NCBI GenBank assembly: GCA_013399875.1
Contig: VXAZ01003270.1
Location: 923,452 to 987,451 of the forward strand
Direction: 5' to 3'
DNA: 64,000 bases
Source: Gymnorhina tibicen
Taxonomy: Eukaryota; Chordata; Aves; Passeriformes; Artamidae
Part shown: positions 1 through 10,800 of the stretch, piece by piece
Layout: each line of letters opens with the position of its first letter
Position numbering within the stretch: position 1 is the first letter of the stretch
The notes under the pieces: model-generated
What the model was told of the DNA's origin: nothing
The model's database searches: none
The model's input: the letters and a program-made list of their open reading frames with translations, nothing else
Translations under genes and position numbers: made by a program

Positions 1-3000
1 CAGTGATAGATGACAATACTTAATAGTTACATGGGAAAAAATAGCTAAGTGAAACCCTGCTTTGATCCCAAGTAATTCAAGTAGAGGAGCTTGCCTTTCC
101 ATCACAGCACATTTCTGGGAGGATTCAGAGTTGAGTTGTGGACATATGCGCTGCAGTGCTTCTACAGCCAGCTTTGCCTCAAAGTTACACAGTATTCTAA
201 ACAAATCAAAATTATTTTTCCATCTACTTTCCACTTACCATATACATAACCACACTACCTGCTAATAGTGACAGAAAAAACATTTTCACAAATGTTTTTC
301 AATGTCCCTGGCGTTTCATGCATTGAAGATGCTACCAAAATATCCTGCTTCTATGAATTTATTCTTAAATTTGCACATTCATTTATTCATTTCTCATCTG
401 TTCATCTCTACTATTTCATGTGTGCATTTCTCCTTCTGAGGCTGAATTGTTCTTGTCATCCATACTAAAGTAATTTGCTTCTCCCTGGCAGAGGTGAGGG
501 ACTAAGTTGGGGTATGCAATGTGAAGACAGAGACTACTAATTAAAATAATTAGTTATTAATGTATTTTCACTATTTTATATAATGCACAATACTTATATA
601 GCATATAATGAACAATATAAAAAGCATGCTTCAGAAAGTGTGAGGAGAAGATAGGAATGTCAGACCCTGGAATCCATACAAGAGATGGCTCAGCAGGGTT
701 TGTCCAAATTTTCCAAACTACTTCATTTTACAGTAACTTACCCTCAAGCTCTGCTCATGTCTCATAATATGAATGCAGTCATACTGAAAGTAAAAAAAAA
801 AAAAAAAACTACAAAAAAAAAAAGTGAGATTAATATTCCATGTCTGGCTAGAATGGAGTTGCTAGAGAAATATTTCATTTTCATTAGACAAGGCTTTCTA
901 ATATTAGAGAAATAATCTACACAGTTTTACCTGGCACTGAGATACTGAACTTTATTCCACTGACACAGAGTTACGTGCCAATAACTGAAGAGAAGTTCTT
1001 AGCTCTATTCATTCCCTTCTAGGGGCTGCCAGTTGAACTTAGTGTTTATATGAGTACATCTACAATAAATGTGTCCTGGAAGAACGCAGAATAATTACAA
1101 GCAAAACACAAAACATAGGAAGAAGGTTGAACATCTATACTTAGACAGAATTCTGATATCCACCAAGCAGAGAAAAGTTCTTGCAAGACCATATGGCAGC
1201 CCTGGGGAAAAAGCAAAATTACTTGCCAGGTCTAGGTTAAGGAATAGTTAACAGAGAACAGGGGTTTTGCTGTCCTGCTAAAAAGCAATGCCAATAGACA
1301 GCTTCTATCAAATTAAGTTAAAAAAAACCTAAAACACCATGTTCAGTAGGTAACTTGACCCTTTAGCAAGAATTAAACACTAATACATAACAGCTCCCTT
1401 CCTGAGAATTTTGCCATTGACCTCAAACAGGAAGAGAGCTTGTTCTCCTCCACTATTTTGCTTAAGCCAACTTTCCCTTGACTCCCTTGGCTGCACCTTA
1501 TTTTAGCCAAGCTCATTCCTGTCCACTTTGGCTACCACTGTGGTCACAAGCCCCCCTGACCTGGTGCTCTGCAGTATCTTTGTAATTCTCTTTCTCTGCT
1601 GCCTGCCTGATTCCCATAAAGCTGTGCCCATCACCATGTTTTACTGGTCCTTTCTGCACTCTGAGCTGCCAACATGATGCTTCACCGAGGAAAGCAGAAA
1701 ATTCACGTGGCATCTTGGAATGACTCAGCCAGCACGTTTCCTTCGACTACCTGCAGCAGCTGGATGCTGAAAGTGGCCCAAACAAACATGCTGAAAATGC
1801 AGACCTGCAAGTCACATGAGATGTGGGATATAATGGAGCATGGTGGCTTAGGGGCTCATAAATAACTCCTATACCTCCTTCACCACTACATTTTGGTTCC
1901 ACAACCCAGAAGTCTATTAAAGATAAGTAATTATCACCACACCTCCCCAGGAAGTGTTCTCCACAAAATGGCCCTCAGACAGATTAATGCTTCCTTTTTC
2001 GGCAATAAAGTCTTAATTTTAAGTTTTTTTCATACAATTAAGAGGCACTTTAAAACATTTTTATTATCTTTTTTGCTCAGACTGGGAGACAATTACTGCA
2101 TTGTTTGTATATGCAGCAACCTATTCAAGTATCAGTCATCTTCCTCGTTATTAGCTTCTGCTTTAAATTGCTTGATAAAAAATTATGGCCACATTTGTGA
2201 TCCCACAGTGTTTGTTTTCTTTTTTTTATGGCATGGCAACACAAATGAAAAGAGACAGCTAATGGCCTGGGGAGGAAGACATGTGGTCTCAACAGGAAGG
2301 CTGCAATGACAGGTATGAAGACTCATTAAAGAGGTAGGGTGAGAGCACATTGATTTTCCAAAGGAAAATACTTTTTTATCCTTCCAAAGATATCTTCCTG
2401 TAATTATCTGGTGCTGTGTTCATTTGATACGTGTTAATTGGAACAAGTTTTTATTTGCACAGGTGGCAGCTCAGGCTATCCTCTCACACTGTAACAGCAC
2501 CAAGTTACACAAAACAGAGAATATGCAGCACAGCTTCTGCCCTTCACAGGACCACAACTTTATGTACCAACAGCCAGAGGTGGCCAAGTGGCTGACAAGA
2601 CTGTCACCAGGGTCCCAAATTGCTAAGGACATATTTGTGAACACAGCAACCAGGGTTATGTCTATTCTAGTAAATGAAGGGGGCCAGGGACCATTCCCAG
2701 CCTGGAGGCCAACTGGCATAGCACAGCTTTATCCTTTCAGCTAAACTCTCATCTTCAGAAACAGAGTGACTGCATTCAGGCTGTTCACTGGAAACTGTCC
2801 CTGGTTTGTGCTGTCTCCCCAGACTGACCCGAGCATTTTCTTGGAAAGCAGTGCTTGCAGCAGGTCAAGGCTCTGCTAGGACTGGGCTAACAGCTTAACA
2901 GTGAACATGGCCCTTGCACGTGCCCACAGCCTGACAATGTTTAGTTTACAGGTTATAGGCATAACCACAGAAGCGCCTCTGAATAATTGTGCAGAAGAGG

Positions 3001-4300
3001 CTCATGGATTAAAATAAACCCAGCACTATAGATTTGCAATGTGAAGCGCACTTACAGAGATTTGTAAGAATTTTATGGATTGTAGCTGTAAAGTGCTGCT
3101 TACACTGTGAGAATGAATTATATCTGTGCTATCCTATCATCAAAACAGTTTTTAGAAATTATAGGTCCTTTTATGTACTGGATAAGAGAACTTAATTGCT
3201 TAATGGTGACTTTTAAGAAATTAAGATGTCTCTCAAGAAATAGTAAACAACACTGACCTTGCTTTTATCCCCTCCATCAGTGATAAGGAGTGAACCGCCT
3301 CATAGGTAGGAAGCCAACACGCTGTAGTGTCCAGATTTCTGCTCAGACAGCACAAGTTTGTCCAAAACACTGTGCCCGTAGCCTCTGCACACGCACATCA
3401 GCTATGCCCTCCCATCCTCCCACTGACCCTGCCAGCATGGCCAGGGCGTTTATAATGACAGACTAACCTGAACTTGCGTATGCCAGGAGTCACAGCACTG
3501 CCCTGCTTCAAAGCCTGCAGCCAGAGCTCAGCTAGAGCAGATCTTTGCACACACAGGTGCCTTTGCTGCAGATTTCTAGTGGTGGAGAGTAGATACACAC
3601 GCAGGTGCGGGCCTTGATACACGGCGTCTGATAACTAATCACAGATTGCTCAGATACTTTCTGGCACCACCCATTAGTTCAACATGCTCTACCTAACCAT
3701 GTAATCTTTCTTAGCAATGCTTGGAAAACTGAAAACCTAGCCAGAACAATGAGACAACAGGTTTATTTGCTGATTTCTGTTGGTCTTTCTCTCTAACCAG
3801 TATTGTCTCTGTGGACATCCTCAGTACTTAACGTCACACACAATATTTATGCAATTAGATGCACAATTTTCCCTTTTGATTTTAAGCGTACGTATAAATT
3901 GATATTCTCATTCACAAATAATTATATAGGCAAAATAATTTCCTTTTAGTGTGAAAAGCCTACTATTACCAAGTTTGGTCATGCTTACATCTAAAAGCTG
4001 ACTGATGAACTGTTAGTCACGCTTCAAACTGAGGGAGGTTTTTCTGGGAGTTCCTTTAATCCCCACTTTTGGATCTTTGAACCTCCTTACAGTTAGACAA
4101 TTTTTGTTTTAATAGCAACACCAGAACTACATTAATTTCATAAGCAAGTTTGGCAGCCGACATCACAGTTTCTCAGAATAATTCAGACTAATCAAAAAAT
4201 AGGGTCTACACTGAATTCAGATCAGGCTGCTGAGGGATTTATCCTGCTGGTTCTTGAAAACCTCCAAGAACATTCTACAATCTTTAAACTGTTACCATGG
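1..4300. other. Unique non-coding sequence, no gene recognised
   Basis: AT-rich single-copy-looking DNA. No repeat family is recognised apart from an A-rich tract near 0.8 kb. The largest open frame (2424-2744, plus strand, 106 codons) begins inside an AT-rich stretch, overlaps an 82-codon minus-strand frame and resembles no protein known to me. A ttatttgcacag run at about 2451-2462 could pass for a splice acceptor, but no matching donor or conserved peptide supports an exon. Intergenic or intronic sequence is the simplest reading. Confidence 0.6.
792..823 (+). repeat. A-rich simple repeat
   Basis: Two runs of A (16-17 and about 11 bases) are separated by ctac. This is low-complexity DNA. 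No retro-pseudogene body lies immediately upstream that would make it a poly-A tail. Confidence 0.85.
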
Positions 4301-4456
4301 TGTCTTGGTTTGAAAGACAGGTGTCTGCTAAGGAAGGCAGGAGCCTCCCTTGGAATGGAAAAAAAAAACAACCCCCTTCCCTCCGAATTATTATAAATTT
4401 GAAATTAAGGGGCTTTCAGGCAAAGATATGAGGAAATGGGAATAACAGTTTTTACT

Positions 4457-4484
4457 AATATATATATCTATATATATATATATA
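4457..4484. repeat. (TA)n microsatellite within the LTR
   Basis: A run of TA dinucleotides interrupted once by tc. It lies inside the minus-strand LTR and probably arose there after insertion. Confidence 0.9.
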
Positions 4485-4568
4485 ACAAAACAATAATACA
4501 GAGAAACTGGTTTAAAGCCTGACAGAGTCAGGGGTACAACCTGGCACCCTGCCGGGCAGGGTGTTGGT

Positions 4569-4700
4569 AGCAGTCCAATGCAGTGGTAGCTGCAGTTCTC
4601 TTTGAAATGGTCCTGTTGAAGCGGTGATCCTGTAGAAAGAGGTCTGAGCAGTCCGATTCGGCGGTAGCTGCAGTTCTCCTTGAAATGGTTCTGTTGAAGT
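4569..4700. repeat. Direct tandem duplication, unit about 78 bp, inside LTR
   Basis: The segment from agcagtcc at 4569 recurs at 4647. Both copies carry ggtagctgcagttctc, tttgaaatggt (or cttgaaatggt) and ctgttgaag in register, giving a period of 78 bases. The copies differ by several substitutions, so the duplication is not recent. The second copy stops at the uncalled base. Confidence 0.85.
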
Positions 4701-4779
4701 NGAAAAAACTTTTCCTTCTGTCAGTATCTCTCCATTCTCTGTCCCACTCCCATCTGCACCGCTACAAAAGTAGAACACG

Positions 4780-4846
4780 ATAGGATAGGATAGGATAGGA
4801 TAGGATAGGATAGGATAGGATAGGATAGGATAGGATAGGATAGGAC
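4780..4846. repeat. (TAGGA)n pentanucleotide microsatellite
   Basis: About 13 perfect TAGGA units with no interruption. It sits exactly between the minus-strand LTR and the 3' end of a minus-strand CR1, so it marks the junction of two mobile elements. The perfection suggests recent expansion and length polymorphism. Confidence 0.97.
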
Positions 4847-5757
4847 CAACCTTTCACTATCATCTTGTTCAGCTACCTGACCAATTCAGGGTTGACCAAA
4901 AGTTAAAGCATGCTGTTAAGAGTATTATCCAATGCCTCCTAAACACTGACAGTCATGGGGGTTCAACCACTTCTCTAGGAAGCCTGTTCCAGAGTTTGAC
5001 CACTCTCTTGGCAAAGAAATACTTACTTCCTAATGTTCAGCGTAAGCCTCCCCGGGCACAGCTTTGAACCATTCCCACATGTCCTGTCTCTGGATACCAG
5101 GGAGAAGGTCAGCAGCCAAAAAGCCAAGAGCCATCTCCTCATCTCCTCAGCACAAGGGGCTGCTGTTAGGTGTCCCTAAAGCCATCACTGCTCCAGGCTG
5201 AATAAGCCCAGCTCTTCAATCCCTCTTCACAGGTCAGGTACTCCATCCACCACCCCATTGGTGGCCGCCCTTAAATCACTTCAATTTACTGATTTTTTCT
5301 TCATTAGAGAGGACAAAACAGGATGCACTGTTCCAGATGTGGTCTAACAAATGCCATGTAGAAAAGAAATATACCCTTCCCTGTGTGCTCTGGCTCTGAC
5401 CCTGTTCCTACAGCCCAGTGTGCTGGTGCCCTCTCTGTCTACCAGCGTCCCTGTGCTGGTTCTATGCTCGGCTTTACCACCAGCAGGAACCGCAGGGCCT
5501 TTCCTGCTCCCAGGCAGGCAGTGCCTGGCCTCTGATATTGCAGGGGCTCATCCTTCCCAGCAGCAGCAGTCAGCAGTTCTTCTTGTAGAGTTTCAGGAGG
5601 TTCGTATCAGCCCATATTTCTAGGCTTCTGAGTAGCAAACTTGCCTGAAAACAACTGTTTCTCTCAGTTTGTTATCATCCATAAAGATGATCAGATACTG
5701 TCTGCCTTCTCTTCCAGATCACCCAACATATCAGATCACCACCCACCCAGATCACCA
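4847..5757 (-). mobile_element. CR1 LINE, old subfamily, 3' portion, minus orientation (first half)
   Basis: Read on the minus strand this is the 3' part of an avian CR1. Recognisable blocks are aggaagcctgttccagagtt and tttgaccactctcttggcaaagaaat at about 4978-5031, cctccccgggcacagctttgaaccattcccacatgtcctgt at about 5047-5085, and ggaggttcgtatcagcccat at about 5595-5615. The 3' end lies next to the (TAGGA)n tract and lacks a clear run of the usual octamer repeats. Divergence is high, with many indels and no intact ORF2. The element continues after an LTR insertion, at 6105. Confidence 0.85.
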
Positions 5758-5762
5758 ACATA

Positions 5763-6104
5763 TGTATTGGTTTGTGTGGCAAGGGTTTGGTAGTGATGGT
5801 GCTAGAGGGTTGGCTTCCGTGGGGAGCTGCTGGAAACTTCCCCCGAGTCCAAATGAGCTAATGGCAGCCAGCTCCAAGATGAGCCCACTCCGGGACAAGG
5901 CAGAAAAAACTGCTGCACAACAGCAGCTGGAAGAGAGGAGTGAGAATATGTGACAGAAACAGCCCCACAAACCCCAAGGTCAGTGCAGAAGGAGGGGCAG
6001 GAGCTGTTCCAAGCACCAAAGCAGAGATTCCCCTGCAGCCCCTGGTGCAGACCATGGTGAGGCAGCTGTGCCCCTGCAGCCCACGGAGGTCTACACTGAA
6101 CACA
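5763..6104 (+). mobile_element. Avian ERV LTR fragment, inserted in CR1
   Basis: It starts tgtattggtttgtgtggcaa at 5763. It continues with blocks of an LTR I recognise from many bird genomes: the tggcttccgtggggagctgctg, gagctaatggcagccagctcc and agagattcccctgcagcccctgg regions, and the cagcccacggaggtctacac end. The terminal TG is present, but the 3' end is incomplete, so it is a truncated LTR. The CR1 on either side (4847-5757 and 6105-6260) has the same orientation and consecutive order, which shows that the LTR landed in an existing CR1. The class, probably ERVL-type, is inference. Confidence 0.75.
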
Positions 6105-6260
6105 ATTCGTTAATTACTGAGCCTGGTGACCCAGAGAGTGACCCAATCTCATAACTCACCCCACCAGCCTGTAATATTCCAACTTGGACAGCTGGAAGCA
6201 AGTTGTCATAAACAATGTCAAAAGCCTTGCTAAACTCAAGGTAGGTATCACCATACCTCT
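6105..6260 (-). mobile_element. CR1 LINE, minus orientation (second half, after LTR insertion)
   Basis: The block gacccagagagtgaccc, and the caatgtcaaaagccttgcta-type block followed by aactcaaggta, are characteristic of the CR1 3' half in reverse orientation. Their order follows on from the piece ending at 5757. The 5' boundary is unclear and similarity fades beyond about 6260. No reverse-transcriptase frame survives. Confidence 0.75.
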
Positions 6261-7353
6261 CTCTCATGAGCAATTCTGGCCTTTTATTCTTTACAGAATC
6301 AAAATATTCCCTTCAGCCACAGTATGTTTAGCATCCCATATTCCTTTCAGAGTTCTTGCTCTGAGATTAGATTTCCCCCTCAGCCTGTAGCCATGTCATT
6401 ATTTGATCCTCAGTATAACCTTAATAACTTTATCACTGGTCATGTTTAAAATGTGCATCGCTAGCTGGAGCCCAATTCACTGAAATATCAAGACTGCTGT
6501 GTTTCCGTGACCTGCTCTTATATTCTTCCTAGCATGTTATGTAGTATTTATTATGGAGCTGCCACTCAGACAAAGAAATGGACGTGCTCGCCTTTTTGTT
6601 ACTGCTATCATCTGCTCTGGATAAAGCAGCCTTTGCCAGGATCACCAGGAGCTACATTTTAATGAGGTTTTGCTTTAGTTTATCCGGAAGCACATCAGTA
6701 GCATCACTGAACCTGAATACAACACAGACTGGAGAGTTTCTACTAAATATGTAGTTAATTCTTTCTGCCGAAATCCTCTCTGCTGGCAGTAGTACCTATT
6801 CATATTTTTCTACTTTGTGCTCTACCTAAAAGTTATGATCTGTGTGAGCTTACTTCCCTCCTACTGCTACAGTTTTGTCCAGTTTGCTTTGTTCACTGTG
6901 AAATCAGAAGAGGAGACATTGTCCTTGACTGTAAAAAAAAGCAGAGATATTCTGTCTTAAAGAAACATTTATAGGCAGGATGCTGAAGACAAGTCCTATC
7001 TTTTCTTTCTCATTTCCAATTTAACTGTATGATTTTTATTTTTTTTAATATTGTTGACACTGACTAATGATGGCAGTAGCTTTTTCATCCCAAACAAAAT
7101 TTCCAGGGAAACGTGAGCTGCTAAAACAGAATTCATCTCCCTCCAAACTTGGATCTTAGGTCAAGAAGTGTCACTTTTACATGAAATCAAATAAGAAAGT
7201 CAAGAAAAATGTAATTTCAAGAGCAGAACCTACACTTGTTCATCTGAATCATATTTATAATGCACAAGAAAAAAAAGGTTTCCCGTTTCATTTCCCATGA
7301 ATGTCTTTGTCTTCAGCTTTCTGAGATTTCTCTTTGTTCTTGTTTAGTCTAGG
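6261..7353. other. Unique non-coding sequence
   Basis: AT-rich DNA with T-runs (for example near 7033-7051) and an A-run at about 7270-7276. No gene or repeat family is recognised. It may contain further degraded CR1 at its left edge. Confidence 0.55.
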
Positions 7354-7408
7354 TGGTGTGGGCTGACCCTGGCTGGGCCTACGGCGCCCACCAAAGCCAC
7401 CCTATCAC
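7354..7408 (-). mobile_element. ERV LTR 3' end, minus orientation, fragment
   Basis: This 55-base piece (blocks gctgaccctggctgggcc, gcgcccaccaaagccaccct) is the reverse complement of the 3' terminus of the LTR that ends at 32494 in this same window. Only the outermost part of the LTR is kept. It abuts, in opposite orientation, the 3' half of a related LTR. Confidence 0.7.
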
Positions 7409-7692
7409 ATTCACAGCGATGGCATTTGTCTTCCTAAGTCACCATTACATGTGTTGGAGTCCTGCTCCCCTGAAGATGGCTGAACACCTGCCTGCCCATG
7501 GGAAGTGGTGAATGAACTCCTTGTTTTGCTCTGCTTGCATGTGAGGCTTTTGCTTTACCTATTAAACTGTCTTTATCCCAGTCCACAAGTTTTCCTACTT
7601 TTACCCTTCCAATTCTCTCCCACATCCTACCAGTGGGGAATGAGTGAGTGGCTGGATGGGGGTTAGCTGCCTGTCAGGGTTAAACCATGACA
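7409..7692 (+). mobile_element. ERV LTR, 3' half, plus orientation
   Basis: The blocks ggcatttgtcttcctaagt, gatggctgaacacctgcctg, cccatgggaagtggtgaatg and tttacctattaaactgtctt are those of a very common avian LTR, in the expected order. The polyadenylation-type signal attaaa lies at about 7561. The piece ends ggggttagctgcc...gttaaaccatgaca at 7692, the expected CA terminus. The U3 half is missing and replaced by the inverted fragment at 7354-7408. Confidence 0.8.
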
Positions 7693-7838
7693 CTTTTCAG
7701 TGATTTCAGATCTACATTCCATTCTAGTGTTTTCTCTAAATCCCACCAAGAACTTTTGTGTCTGGAACAAAATAATGAATTTTTACTTTCCCACTATGAC
7801 ACTGCTGGGGCAGAGGAACTGCTCCTTTCCCTCTCAAC

Positions 7839-7857
7839 AAAATAAAATAAAATAAAA
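7839..7857. repeat. (AAAAT)n microsatellite
   Basis: Three to four perfect aaaat units. Confidence 0.85.
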
Positions 7858-10800
7858 CCAGAGCACAGAACAGTTTTCATTTCAAAGATATGTCTGAACT
7901 TTCTCCATTTTCACATAAAATGCCCGAGTGTATGGCTTCACTAATTTAATTCCCATTTGCTTTGCTGTAATATACCCTTTGTAAATGTTAGAAGTCCATC
8001 TGCTTGTTTTTCCATCAGAGCCTTGGCATAGTTCCAGCTGCAGATGTGGCAGCTCCAGTGCAAAATGAGCAACAGTTTAAACAGTCTCATTTCCAGACCA
8101 AATGTGAAAGCTTTTTCCCTTAAAGGAAAAAATATATATCCCAAATCAGTATTTTGTTAACAGGCCCATAAATAAAAGCACTAAACAGGGCAGGCCCAGA
8201 AGAAATGGGCCAAAAACATGACTCTGGGAGCCTTCTTAGACAGATCTCCTGCTCCCAGTAACTTACAGAATCACATTTCTCCCTCTCTCATTCCAGAGAT
8301 TTTTTGATGAGGACAAAACTAAGACTAAACTTCAGATGTGAAGGATGACCCCAACAGTGTGTGTCTGTAGGGGATGGTTTTAGTTATATTTTGCTGCATG
8401 AAAGAGAAAACTTCACAGTCCCCATCCCCATACCGTGGAGGGGTAAAATCCTATTTTACTGAAATCAAATCATTAATGGATGGTTTCAGAGAATGATGAT
8501 GTCAGTTACAGGACTGTAATACATGTACATACTCAAACTCCTTGTAAAATCAAGCAACTTGCATTTTTTTGTACCTGTGCTTTAGAAACCACTGATGCTG
8601 GGGGGAGGAAGGATCCATGCTGTGCAAGGTGCTGAGCACAGCTCTGATCTTCTCAAAGCTATTTTTTCATTTAGGTGAAACTCCACCAACATAAAGCCTC
8701 TTCCCTCAGCCACGTGGGATGCCATGAAGATGCAGCTGACAATCCAGGTCTGAGCTGCATACCTCAGGTGCTGGTCTCCTTTAAGATGGTATGAATCACG
8801 AAAAAACTCTTGCAATCAGTAAAGCTTCACTGATACAAAACTTGAGTCACAAGAACCCCAGAATACACGGGTAAGACTATTCAGCCGTAATTACAGCCCC
8901 AAAAGCCCCTGGCCCCACTACAGTTGACCTCTCTGGCAAGATAGGATCATGTTCTACCTGCCATCTCTCTCCCATCTCTGCCAAGCAAGCCACACAAATG
9001 CAAAAGCCTTTTAGGGTGAATGCAGGGTCCTGTGTAGTGCTCTCTTTGCAAAAACCATGGCACAGGGCAGCAGAACAGGAACAAAATAAATTGCGTGGGG
9101 AGAAGACAGCAGTTTCATGGGGAGAGCGTGGTACCTCTGTGATGTTCTGGTGCAAGTAACACTCCTGGACAGAAACAGGAACAGAATAGCACTGACCTGC
9201 CCTAGGGACAGAGTCTTCACTGTTCCAGTACTGCTCACTTGGCTGAGAGAAAGCTGGAAAAAATGCCGTGCACTCCAAAATGGTGTACTAATCCAGAGCA
9301 CTGTGTAAAGTAGTCTAGGAAACATTAAGGAGAGCAATTTCACCCGGACTTAAACCCTTCCCTCCACACAGTGTTTACAGTCCTCACTTTCTCTGTGTTG
9401 TGTGTTGGTGTCATGTCTCCAGCTATTACTCCAGGCTTTGTGAAAGCTTGCTTCCCTCCAAAGCTCTGCTTACAGCTCTTGTTCAGAACAGCAGCTAAAG
9501 CTGTTTCTTGTTGTGCACCTTGGACGAGATATTTTCCAAGACTGTTTTTAAGATCATTCTGGTCTTTCACATCTACCTCTACCCTCTTCATCTCTCATTC
9601 ATCTGGGAAGCCCCACTGCTGTCTGTCCAGAGGTTCAGTGGTGTTCCTAAGGCCAGTCCCAAAGAACCATCCCTGATACACAACTTTTCCAGAAACTCCC
9701 ACCTGTCCTTCTCTATTCAATCTAGGCTAGTTAAAAGTAAAATCTCCGTAGTTGTCCTCCCAAACAGTACCCCTTTCTACATGGAAAGCACTCAGCTCCT
9801 CCACAGCAGAGACTGACCCAAAGGTGCCCTTTCCAAAGGCTATCAGATGTTTCAGCTTCATCAGCTGGCTTTATTGGCCACTGAGGGTTTTATAGACCTT
9901 CAACACAGTGTATTTTTTATGCTTTTATGACCTCTTATAAATAAGACAATGGTCACTATCTATTGTTTTAGGATGGCTTCCTGTCTGGTAAAGATCAGGG
10001 AACAAACTGGGTTGCATAACTTGCAGCTTCTAGAGAATCATTGGAAAGACAGGGCAGGAATACCTGAGGCAGAGACTGCTTGAGCTCTGCCTTGAATAGA
10101 AAATGGTCTTTAATTCTGGCAGCACACACAAGCATCACTTTTCAAATATAAAAATCCTCCCACTAGATACTGAAAATTGGACAAAGGCCAGCAGTGTTAA
10201 ACAGAAGACAGCGCTTGTTCTGCCCTCAAAGAAGGTCTGATTTGGAAGAAGTGGAGTACAGTCCTGATAAATGTCCCTTAGCTCTGGAGATGCAATATGT
10301 CAGCAGGATGAGAGGGAGCGGGCAGGAGAAACAGCACCTAAAAGAGCCACTAGATGTTGTGGTCAGGACCACGCAGCTGAAGATCAGACATTCAATCTGG
10401 AAAGAGCAATGGGGAAGAAAAGCAAGGGAGCACAGTGACAGGCTGTGGGCTGTTAGAGTTAATAGAAAGAAGTCTTTTGACAGAGCAGGGGGGCTTCTAC
10501 CAACTGCAGATTAAAGCCCACCTTGCTGCTCTGAAGAGATGAAGCTGGTTAACTTGATGTACATTCCAGCTGTAACATGCACGAGTGCAGCAGGCAGACC
10601 ACATGCCAGGCAGAGAGTTTGACTAGGCAGAAATATAATTTTTTTTTGCTTTCCTTACTGAAATATTGCTGGAAAAGGATATTATAAATATATCCATGCA
10701 GAAAAAAGAAATTAATATTTTCATATCTGCTGCATTAGTGATATTTTTTCCTTGAAGAAAATCCTCACATACAAAGAAATAGTTAACAATAGCAAGGGGG

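Larger units (their letters stand above)
4301..4779 (-). mobile_element. Endogenous retrovirus LTR, passerine type, minus orientation, 5' part lost
   Basis: The block opens with tgtcttggtttgaaa at 4301, which I recognise as the terminal end of an LTR abundant in songbird genomes. The following blocks (acaggtgtctgctaaggaag, the ctccgaattattataaat region, and the gggtacaacctggcaccctg and gcagggtgttggtagcagtcc regions) appear in the family's usual order. Read on the minus strand, the sequence ends in a CA dinucleotide at 4301, as an LTR 3' end should. The other end runs into a (TAGGA)n microsatellite with no TG terminus, so the element is truncated. It contains a TA dinucleotide run, a 78-base internal duplication and one uncalled base at 4701. 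No internal retroviral genes are attached. The family assignment is from memory of the repeat, not from a search. Confidence 0.75.

Noticed and set aside
2578..2600. tggccaagtggct string resembling a tRNA A-box
   Set aside because: No B-box or tRNA-like fold follows. A single 13-base resemblance is expected by chance.
6091..6273. Minus-strand peptide with a YLEFSKAFDIV-like string resembling a reverse-transcriptase motif
   Set aside because: The underlying DNA is a CR1 fragment in minus orientation. The string is a short decayed remnant and not a functional or separate gene.
8877..9816. Cluster of 100-133-codon frames on both strands
   Set aside because: They overlap in several registers and none carries a motif or known similarity.
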